This document shows, piece after piece, positions 1 to 6,349 of a stretch of DNA of 64,000 nucleotides. Both the position numbers and the translations under genes were made by a program. The stretch lies in assembly GCF_018070565.1 (NCBI RefSeq), contig NZ_JAGPXL010000016.1, positions 62,001-126,000 of the forward strand, given 5' to 3'. Origin of the DNA: Streptomyces sp. B93. GTDB lineage: Bacteria; Actinomycetota; Actinomycetes; Streptomycetales; Streptomycetaceae. Each line of letters starts with the position of its first letter. The first letter of the stretch is position 1. The notes under the pieces are model-generated. The model searched no databases, was not told the DNA's origin, and saw nothing but the letters and a program-made list of their open reading frames with translations.

Positions 1-1
1 G

Positions 2-211
2 GACGTCGCCGTCGCGAAGATCTGGGCCGCGGAGGGCGTACGACGGGTCGCGCAGACCGCGCAGCACCTGCACGGCGGCTTCGGCGCCGACGTCGAGTAC
101 CCGCTGCACCGCTACCACGCCTGGGCCAAGCACCTGGAACTGTCCCTCGGCCCGGCGTCCGCCCACGAGGAGGCGCTGGGCGACCTGCTGGCGGCCCACC
201 CGCTGGGCTGA
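2..211 (+). CDS. Acyl-CoA dehydrogenase, C-terminal end (partial)
   Basis: The window opens inside a reading frame that ends with TGA at 209-211; 69 residues are visible. The segment QHLHGGFGADVEYPLHRY matches the C-terminal helix region of acyl-CoA dehydrogenases, where a Gly-Gly-x-Gly turn is followed by a Glu-Tyr-Pro-Leu-x-Arg motif. These FAD enzymes desaturate acyl-CoA thioesters at the alpha-beta bond. The substrate cannot be told, since the FAD-binding and catalytic-base regions lie outside the window. A rhodanese gene converges from the other strand 37 bp downstream. Confidence 0.8.
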   Translation, partial: DVAVAKIWAAEGVRRVAQTAQHLHGGFGADVEYPLHRYHAWAKHLELSLGPASAHEEALGDLLAAHPLG

Positions 212-248
212 GCGCCGCGCAGTGCCCCGGCGTCGCCCAGAGCGGTGC

Positions 249-596
249 CTACAGGACGAAGCCGGGCTCCCCCTTGTCGTTCACGACGGCGCGCCCAGCG
301 GCCTGCCACACCTGCATTCCGCCGTCCACGTTCACGGCGTCGATGCCCTGCTGGGCCAGATACATCGTGACCTGCGCGGACCGACCACCGGAACGGCAGA
401 TCACATGGACACGGCCGTCCTGCGGCGCGGCCTCGGTCAGCTCCCCGTACCGCGCGACGAATTCGCTGACCGGGATGTGCAGCGCCCCCGCGGCATGACC
501 TGCCTGCCACTCGTCGTCCTCACGGACGTCCAGCAGGAAGTCGTCGTCCTTCACGTCCGTGACCTGCACGGTGGGCACACCAGCTCCGAAATTCAT
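249..596 (-). CDS. Rhodanese-like sulfurtransferase, single domain
   Basis: This 115-residue protein is one complete rhodanese domain. It has the CH2A-like Leu-Leu-Asp-Val-Arg-Glu segment near residues 21-26 and the active-site loop CRSGGRS with Cys67 as the presumed persulfide carrier, followed by a helix and the C-terminal Gly-Gly-Met-x-x-Trp segment. Single-domain rhodaneses transfer sulfane sulfur to acceptors such as cyanide or cysteine desulfurase partners; the physiological acceptor is not visible. The ATG start gives a normal family length. It is transcribed in the same direction as the J-domain gene, with a 43-bp gap, so the two may share a transcript. Confidence 0.85.
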   Translation of the reverse strand: MNFGAGVPTVQVTDVKDDDFLLDVREDDEWQAGHAAGALHIPVSEFVARYGELTEAAPQDGRVHVICRSGGRSAQVTMYLAQQGIDAVNVDGGMQVWQAAGRAVVNDKGEPGFVL

Positions 597-639
597 GGTT
601 CCGAAGCTACCGGACGCCCGGGCCGGACGAGCCTGACGC

Positions 640-1443
640 TCACTCCTGCCCGAGCAGCTCCGCCAGCTCCGCCTCCCGGCTCTGGACCTCCGTCAGCAGC
701 TGCTCGGCGATCTCCTCCAGGAGCCGGTCGGGATCGTCGGGCGCGAGCCGCAGCATGGAGCCGATCGCGCCCTCCTCCAGCGTCCGCGCCACCTCGGTGA
801 GCAGTTCCTTGCGCTCCGACAGCCACTCCAGGCGGGCGTACAGCTCGTCGCTGGCGCTGGGACCGGACGCGGCGGGCGCCGGACCGGCCTCCCACTCCTC
901 GGCCAGCTCCCGCAGCAGCGCCTCCTCGCCCCGGGCGTAGGCGGCGTTCACCCGGGTGATGAACTCCTCGCGCCGCTTGCGCTCGCCGTCCTCCTGCGCC
1001 AGGTCGGGGTGGGCCTTGCGGGCCAGCTCGCGGTAGAGCCTGCGGGCCTCGTCGCTGGGCCGGACGCGCTGCGGGGGCCGCACCGGCTGGTCCGTGAGCA
1101 TCGCCGCGGCCTCCGGGAACAGGCCACCGCCGTCCATCCAGCCGTGGAACAGCTCCTCCACGTCCGGCATCGGCATGACCCGGGCCCGCAGCTCCTCCGC
1201 CTTGCGCCGGTCCTCCGGGTCACCGCTGCGCTCGGCGCGGGCCTCGGCGATCTGCGCGTCCAGCTCCTCCAGGCGGGCGTACATCGGGCCGAGCCGCTGG
1301 TGGTGCAGCCGGGAGAAGTTGTCGACCTCGATCCGGAAGGTCTCCACGGCGATCTCGTACTCGATCAGTGCCTGCTCGGCCGCCCGCACGGCCCGCTCGA
1401 GCCGCTCCTCGGGCCGCTGCTGCTCAGCTTCCGGGGTCATCAC
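640..1443 (-). CDS. J-domain (DnaJ-like) protein
   Basis: The 267-residue product has an unusual layout. Residues 15-90 are a charged, probably coiled-coil helix region, and a J-like domain lies near residues 130-182 with the diagnostic His-Pro-Asp at 145-147 in LARKAHPDL. The C-terminal part is again helical and Glu/Arg rich. There is no Gly/Phe region and no zinc-finger domain, so it is not DnaJ or CbpA; a type III J-protein that would stimulate an Hsp70 ATPase is the best reading. No DnaK partner is nearby. The ATG at 1443 is preceded by little upstream space before the DUF2252 gene ends. Confidence 0.7.
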   Translation of the reverse strand: MMTPEAEQQRPEERLERAVRAAEQALIEYEIAVETFRIEVDNFSRLHHQRLGPMYARLEELDAQIAEARAERSGDPEDRRKAEELRARVMPMPDVEELFHGWMDGGGLFPEAAAMLTDQPVRPPQRVRPSDEARRLYRELARKAHPDLAQEDGERKRREEFITRVNAAYARGEEALLRELAEEWEAGPAPAASGPSASDELYARLEWLSERKELLTEVARTLEEGAIGSMLRLAPDDPDRLLEEIAEQLLTEVQSREAELAELLGQE

Positions 1444-1487
1444 CCGACCAGCCTAGGCCCTGTCCACGGATCTTGGCCCCCGCACCC

Positions 1488-2942
1488 TCACACCCCCGTC
1501 TCCGCCGCGACCCGCCCGGCCCGCACCCCGGCCAGCAGAGCGGCGTGATCGGCCTCGGTGCGGTCGGCGTACGCCAGGGCGAAGGCGGATATCGCCTCGT
1601 CCAGCTCCTCGTTCTTGCCGCAGTAACCGGCGACCAGGCGGGGGTCGACGCTGTGCGAGTGGGCGCGGGCCAGGAGGGCGCCGGTCATCCGGGCGTAGTC
1701 GTCCATCTGGTCGGCGGCCAGCGCGCCCGGGTCGACGCTGCCCTTGCGGTTGCGGAACTGCCGGACCTGGTAGGGCCGCCCCTCGACGGTCGTCCAGCCC
1801 AGCAGGATGTCGCTCACGACCTGCATCCGCTTCTGCCCCATCACCACCCGGCGCCCCTCGTGGTCCGCCTCGGGCGCCGCGAAACCGGCCGTCACCAGGT
1901 GCGGGACCAGCGCGGACGGACGGGCCTCCTTCACCTGGAGGATCAGCGGCTCGCCCCGGTGGTCCAGCAGCAGCACCACGTACGAGCGGGTGCCCACGCT
2001 GCCGGTGCCGACGACCCGGAACGCCACGTCGTGCACCGAGTGCCGGGCCAGCAGCGGCAGCCGGTCCTCCGACAGCGTCGTCAGATACTCCTCCAGGGAC
2101 GCCGCGACCGCCACCGCCTCCGCGTCCGGCACCCGCCTCAGCACCGGCGGCGCGTCCACGAAGCGGCGCCCGCCGTCGTCGGTCGGCTCGGTCGACTTCG
2201 CCGCGAACCGCCCACTGGTGTTCGCCCGCGCCTTCTCGGAGACCCGTTCGAGCGTGCCCAGCAGGTCGTGTGCGTCGGTGTGGGAGACCAGTTCCTCGTC
2301 CGCGATGGCGTTCCACGCGTCCAGCACGGGCAGCTTGGCCAGCAGCCGCATGGTGCGCCGGTACGCGCCCACCGCGTCGTGCGCGGCGGCCCGGCAGATG
2401 TCCTCGTCCGCCCCGGCCTCCCGGCCCGCGAGCACCAGGGAGGTGGCGAGCCGCTTCAGGTCCCACTCCCAGGGGCCCGGCACCGTCTCGTCGAAGTCGT
2501 TCAGGTCGATCACCAGGCGCCCGCGCGCGTCGCCGTACAGGCCGAAGTTCGCCGCGTGCGCGTCACCGCAGATCTGTGCCAGGACCCGGGTCATCGGGGT
2601 GCGCGCGAGGTCGTACGCCATCAGCCCCGCCGAGCCGCGCAGGAACGCGAACGGCGTGGCGGCCATCCGCCCGACCCTGATGGGCGTCAGCCCGGCGATC
2701 CGGCCGCGGTTGGACTCCTCGACGGCCGTCACCGGGTCGGGCCGGGAGGCGGCGAGGTCGAGCGTGGCGTGCGCGTGCCTCGGGACCCGCTCCCGCAGCG
2801 CCTTCCCGGCCTCCTTGGGCGACGGCGACGGCGTCGCCGACCGGTCGGCCTCGCCCCGTGGCCGCCACTCGGCGAACCCCCGCACCCGCGGCAACCGCCC
2901 CGGCCCACCGGCCCCCGCCGCCACCACACCAGCGTCCGTCAC
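1488..2942 (-). CDS. DUF2252 domain-containing protein
   Basis: The frame encodes 484 residues from the GTG at 2942; an ATG 36 bp further upstream (2978) would add 12 arginine-rich residues. The core shows DUF2252 hallmarks: CGDAHAANFG, then DLNDFDETVPGPWEWDLKR, an arrangement like the catalytic-loop and metal-binding Asp of kinase-fold phosphotransferases (HxDxxxxN and D-x-D/N). The family is common in actinobacteria, and no function is firmly established. The conserved acidic and Asn residues suggest a kinase-like fold (inference). It ends 44 bp before the J-domain gene start on the same strand. The upstream region carries repeats and DnaA boxes. Confidence 0.8.
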   Translation of the reverse strand: MTDAGVVAAGAGGPGRLPRVRGFAEWRPRGEADRSATPSPSPKEAGKALRERVPRHAHATLDLAASRPDPVTAVEESNRGRIAGLTPIRVGRMAATPFAFLRGSAGLMAYDLARTPMTRVLAQICGDAHAANFGLYGDARGRLVIDLNDFDETVPGPWEWDLKRLATSLVLAGREAGADEDICRAAAHDAVGAYRRTMRLLAKLPVLDAWNAIADEELVSHTDAHDLLGTLERVSEKARANTSGRFAAKSTEPTDDGGRRFVDAPPVLRRVPDAEAVAVAASLEEYLTTLSEDRLPLLARHSVHDVAFRVVGTGSVGTRSYVVLLLDHRGEPLILQVKEARPSALVPHLVTAGFAAPEADHEGRRVVMGQKRMQVVSDILLGWTTVEGRPYQVRQFRNRKGSVDPGALAADQMDDYARMTGALLARAHSHSVDPRLVAGYCGKNEELDEAISAFALAYADRTEADHAALLAGVRAGRVAAETGV

Positions 2943-3035
2943 ACCGACCGCCTCCCCCGCACCTCGCCGGACCCGCACGCCCGAACATCAACTCGTGCCG
3001 ACCGTACAGCCACGAGCCGGAACGGCGTCAGCCCC

Positions 3036-3062
3036 TGTGGACAACTCCCAGCCTGTGGAAAA
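3036..3062 (-). promoter_or_regulatory. Pair of DnaA boxes upstream of the DUF2252 gene
   Basis: On the minus strand there is a perfect TTGTCCACA at 3044-3036 and a one-mismatch TTTTCCACA at 3062-3054. They have the same orientation, with starts 18 bp apart. This is outside oriC, about 38 kb away. The sites lie in non-coding DNA roughly 95 bp upstream of the DUF2252 start. The box consensus for Streptomyces DnaA is established; binding here is inferred. Confidence 0.5.
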
Positions 3063-3102
3063 CCCCGCCCCCCGAGGAACCCGGAACGACGCCCCGCGTC
3101 AA

Positions 3103-3267
3103 CCCGACCATGCGCCCTACAGCCGCACGACCAGGGTCCGCCGCCCACCCGACCAAGCGCCCTACGCCCTGCGCCCTGCACCCTGCACCCTGCACCCTGC
3201 ACCCACCCGACCAGCTTCCGCCGCCCACCCGACCGGGGTCCAACGCTCGCCCGACCGAGCGCCCTAC
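3103..3267. repeat. Short tandem and dispersed repeats in an intergenic region
   Basis: The 18-bp unit CCCGACCNNGCGCCCTAC occurs three times, at 3103-3120, 3148-3165 and 3250-3267; the last copy runs over the stop codon of the response regulator gene. Between them a 7-bp unit (R)CCCTGC is repeated about 5.5 times at 3166-3204. The stretch from 2943 to 3263 holds no convincing gene: only these repeats and the DnaA-box pair. It separates two minus-strand genes. Confidence 0.75.
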
Positions 3268-3968
3268 GCCCGCAGGAACGTCAGCACCGCCAGCACCCGC
3301 CGATGCGTCTCCTCCGCGGGCGGCAGGTCCAGCTTCGTGAAGATCCCGCCGATATGCTTGCCGACCGCCGCGTCGGACACCACCAGCTCCCGGGCGATCG
3401 CCGCGTTGGACCGCCCCTGGGCGATCAGCGCGAGCACCTCACGCTCCCTCGGCGTGAGCCGCTCCAGCGGGTCCCGGCGGCGGCGCAGCAACTGCCGTAC
3501 CACTTCCGGGTCGACGACCGTGCCGCCGGAGGCGACGTCGGAGAGCGCGGTCACGAACTCCTCGACCTGGCCGACCCGGTCCTTCAGCAGATAGCCGACG
3601 CCACGACCGTCACCGGAGTCGAGCAGCTCGGAGGCGTACGTCCGCTGCACGTACTGGCTGAGCACCAGCACCGGCAGGGCGGGCCGCCGCTCCCGCAGCC
3701 GCACCGCCGCGTGCAGGCCCTCGTCCTGGAAGCCGGGCGGCATGCGCACATCCGTCACGACGATGTCCGGAGCCTCCGCCTCGACCGCGGCGGCCAGCGC
3801 CCCCGCGTCCCCGACGGCCGCCACCACCTGGTGCCCGAAGCGGGCCAGCAGGCCGATCAGCCCTTCCCGCAGCAGCACACTGTCCTCGGCCAGCACTATC
3901 CGGAGGGGTCTCTCGACGGAAGCGCCGAGGGCGCCGAGGTCACTGGTGCCACCGAGCGCGGCCGACAA
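3264..3968 (-). CDS. Response regulator, NarL/LuxR family
   Basis: The 234-residue protein has an N-terminal receiver domain with the acidic pocket Glu28-Asp29, phospho-acceptor Asp73 in VVTDVRMPP and Lys129, and a C-terminal LuxR-type helix-turn-helix (LTPREREVLALIAQGRSNAA onward, residues about 171-213). It is a transcription factor activated by its partner kinase, whose gene lies directly upstream and overlaps this start by 73 bp. The overlap suggests either tight coupling or a later start. The first 20 residues precede the receiver core (PLRIVLAEDS), but no clear internal ATG is present. The likely target is the divergent ABC exporter (inference from position). Confidence 0.85.
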   Translation of the reverse strand: MSAALGGTSDLGALGASVERPLRIVLAEDSVLLREGLIGLLARFGHQVVAAVGDAGALAAAVEAEAPDIVVTDVRMPPGFQDEGLHAAVRLRERRPALPVLVLSQYVQRTYASELLDSGDGRGVGYLLKDRVGQVEEFVTALSDVASGGTVVDPEVVRQLLRRRRDPLERLTPREREVLALIAQGRSNAAIARELVVSDAAVGKHIGGIFTKLDLPPAEETHRRVLAVLTFLRA

Positions 3969-5281
3969 GGAATCTCCACTCGCAACACGGTCGGTCCGCC
4001 CGCCGGACTGGCCAGGGAGAGTCTGCCATCCAGCACCGACACCCGGTCCGCGAGCCCCGTCAGCCCACTGCCCGCCCCGGCCCGCGCGCCGCCCCGCCCA
4101 TCGTCGCTCACCCGCAGCACCAGCCGACCGTCCCGGTGCTCACCGGTCACCGTCGCCCGGCTCGCCCCACTGTGCCGGGAGACGTTGGTGAGCGCCTCGC
4201 CGACCACGAAGTACGCGGCGGCCTCGACCGCGTCCGGCAGCCGCCCGGGCAGTTCCAGCGCCACGTCGACGGGCACCGCACACCGGTCGGCGGCGTCGGC
4301 GACGGCGGCCGCAAGCCCGTAGTCCGTGAGCACCTTGGGATGGATGCCCCGGATCAGCTCCCGCAGCTCCGCGAGGGCCGCGTCCGCCTCCTGGTGGGCC
4401 TTGGTGAGCTGCTCGGCGAGCGGGCCGGGCGGAACGTCGAGGCGGGCCAGACCGAGCGTCATCGTCAGCGCCACGAGCCGCTGTTGGGCGCCGTCGTGCA
4501 GATCGCGCTCGATGCGCCGCCGCTCCGCCTCGAAGGCGTCCACCAACCGCACGCGCGAGCGGGTCAGTTCGACGAGCCGCTCGCCCAGCTCGCCCTCGCG
4601 CGAGGCGATCAGCAGCCGCGTCAGCGCGCCCCGCGCCCCCGCGCCCACCCCCAGCAGATAGGCGCCCGCGCACAGCAGCGCCAGGCCGAGCACCGCCACC
4701 GCGAACGCGGCGGGCCAGGTCGTGACCGTCCACTGCTTGAGCACCTTGGTCTCCCGGCCGTCGCCCACCGTCGCCATCAGCAGCGGCGTCGCGGCAAGAC
4801 CCGCCGGGAAGAGCAGCCCCACGGTCACCACAAGCGCGTCGACGGGCCACAGCAGCCCCGCGAGGAGCAGGGCGTACCCCAGTTCCCGCCAGGTCGCTCC
4901 CTCCCGTAGCCGGGTGGTCAGCCAGGGCCTGAGCCCTTCGGCACCGGGCGTCCGGTGCGGGTCGGCGGGATCCGTCCCGGCGTCCACGAGGCGCAGCCTG
5001 CGCCGCTCCAGCCGGGCGACGGGTATCCCGGCCAGCACGAGCCCCACCAGCAACGGCAGCCCCACGACCACCAGCGCGAGCATCCCGCCGAGCACGGCCA
5101 GCAGCGCCAGCCCCACCAGCAGGGTCACGCCGAGCAGCACACCGCTCAGCAGGTACGCGACGCTGCGCCACGGCCACGGCGACAGCAGATAGCGCGCCCC
5201 CGCCATGGCCTGCCAGACGGTGACCACGGCCCCGGCGGGCGTACGGGTCACCAAGGGGGGCGTGGGCGGCGTAGAGGGCAT
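3896..5281 (-). CDS. Sensor histidine kinase, HisKA_3 (NarX/DesK) type
   Basis: From the ATG at 5281 the product is 461 residues; a GTG 9 bp upstream is an alternative. The N-terminal half has several membrane segments (about residues 42-90, 135-170 and 190-215) and a domain common to actinobacterial sensors. The dimerisation and phosphorylation helix carries ERDLHDGAQQRLVAL, with His near residue 262. The ATPase part shows an N box (Asn-Val-Ser-Arg-His-Ser) and a DDGRGG G box. It should phosphorylate the response regulator encoded just downstream. The signal is unknown; a large membrane-embedded input and an adjacent FtsX-type exporter recall cell-envelope or antimicrobial peptide sensing systems. 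Confidence 0.85.
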   Translation of the reverse strand: MPSTPPTPPLVTRTPAGAVVTVWQAMAGARYLLSPWPWRSVAYLLSGVLLGVTLLVGLALLAVLGGMLALVVVGLPLLVGLVLAGIPVARLERRRLRLVDAGTDPADPHRTPGAEGLRPWLTTRLREGATWRELGYALLLAGLLWPVDALVVTVGLLFPAGLAATPLLMATVGDGRETKVLKQWTVTTWPAAFAVAVLGLALLCAGAYLLGVGAGARGALTRLLIASREGELGERLVELTRSRVRLVDAFEAERRRIERDLHDGAQQRLVALTMTLGLARLDVPPGPLAEQLTKAHQEADAALAELRELIRGIHPKVLTDYGLAAAVADAADRCAVPVDVALELPGRLPDAVEAAAYFVVGEALTNVSRHSGASRATVTGEHRDGRLVLRVSDDGRGGARAGAGSGLTGLADRVSVLDGRLSLASPAGGPTVLRVEIPCRPRSVAPVTSAPSALPSRDPSG

Positions 5282-5416
5282 GCGGATCACCGTAGAAGGC
5301 GCCGCCCGGCCGGGGCCATCGGCTCGGCCCGACCTTCCGGGGTAGGCCTGGCCCTACCCCGGGACTCGCTCCCACCGCACTGCGCCGCACCCCCTCCCCA
5401 CGGTTCGGTGAGACCC

Positions 5417-6349
5417 ATGACCGAAGACGCCGCCCAACGCCTCGCCACGCAGCCCCTCACCAGCCAACGCCTCGCCACGCAGCCCCTCGCCAACCAACCC
5501 CTCATCGCCCACCCCCTCGCCACCCAGCCCTCCACCGCCGGGCCCCCCGCCGTCCAACTCCACGCCGTCAGCAGGCACTACGGCACCAAGGGCCGCACCG
5601 TGACCGCCCTCGACGACGTGTCGCTCACCTTCCCCCGAGGCACGTTCACCGCCGTCATGGGCCCCTCCGGCTCCGGCAAGTCCACCCTGCTGCACTGCGC
5701 CGCGGGCCTGGACCGGCCCACCTCCGGCTCGGTCCGGATCGGCGGCACGGAGCTGACCGGGCTGAGCGAGCGCGGGCTGACCCTGCTGCGCCGGGACCGC
5801 GTCGGCTTCGTCTTCCAGTCCTTCAACCTGCTGCCGTCCCTGACCGCCGAGCAGAACGTCGCCCTGCCGCTGCGGCTGGCCGGGCGCCGCGTCCCGCGGG
5901 CCCGGGTCCGTGAGGCCCTGCGCCAGGTGGGCCTCGGCGACCGCGCCCGGCACCGCCCCGCCCAGCTCTCCGGGGGCCAGCAACAGCGCGTCGCGCTCGC
6001 CCGTGCCCTGATCACCCGGCCCGACGTCCTCTTCGGCGACGAGCCGACCGGCGCCCTGGACTCACGGACGGGGCACGAGGTGCTCGGGCTGCTGCGCGGC
6101 ATGGTCGACCGCGAGGGCCAGACAGTGATCATGGTCACACACGACCCGGTGGCCGCCGCCCACGCCGACCAGGTCGTCTTCCTCGTCGACGGCCGCCCGG
6201 CGGGCCGCCTGACCGGCGCAGACGCGGACACCGTCGCCCACCACATGACAACCCTCACGCGCGCACACGTGGACGCCACCCCGCACCACCCAACAACCCA
6301 CCACACGACCCCCCTGCCCCCCACCCCCAAGGCAGCACCCACATGCTGA
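5417..6349 (+). CDS. ABC transporter ATP-binding protein (MacB/LolD type)
   Basis: The 310-residue protein contains Walker A GPSGSGKST (82-90), signature LSGGQ (184-188) and Walker B VLFGDE (204-209), with the FQSFNLLP Q-loop typical of ATPases that pair with FtsX-like permeases. The ATG at 5417 was chosen because the ABC fold begins about 45 residues later. The extra N-terminus is odd: the units QRLATQPLTS and QRLATQPLAN plus degenerate copies fill residues 7-38. The stop codon overlaps the permease start (ATGCTGA), so the pair is translationally coupled. It is divergent from the two-component system, which probably controls it. Confidence 0.9.
   Translation: MTEDAAQRLATQPLTSQRLATQPLANQPLIAHPLATQPSTAGPPAVQLHAVSRHYGTKGRTVTALDDVSLTFPRGTFTAVMGPSGSGKSTLLHCAAGLDRPTSGSVRIGGTELTGLSERGLTLLRRDRVGFVFQSFNLLPSLTAEQNVALPLRLAGRRVPRARVREALRQVGLGDRARHRPAQLSGGQQQRVALARALITRPDVLFGDEPTGALDSRTGHEVLGLLRGMVDREGQTVIMVTHDPVAAAHADQVVFLVDGRPAGRLTGADADTVAHHMTTLTRAHVDATPHHPTTHHTTPLPPTPKAAPTC
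5437..5530 (+). repeat. In-frame 30-bp tandem repeat in the ABC ATPase gene
   Basis: CAACGCCTCGCCACGCAGCC begins two adjacent, nearly identical 30-bp units, followed by shortened degenerate copies. They encode the Gln-Arg-Leu-Ala-Thr-Gln-Pro-Leu repeat ahead of the ATPase domain. Such repeats can expand or contract by slippage without breaking the frame. Confidence 0.6.

Noticed and set aside
3166..3204. Tandem heptamers considered as a CRISPR array
   Set aside because: The unit is 7 bp without spacers, and no cas genes are present.
1368..4322. Plus-strand open frame of 984 codons across DUF2252 and two-component genes
   Set aside because: It is Arg/Pro/Gly/His-rich with no motif and lies opposite genes with clear domains.
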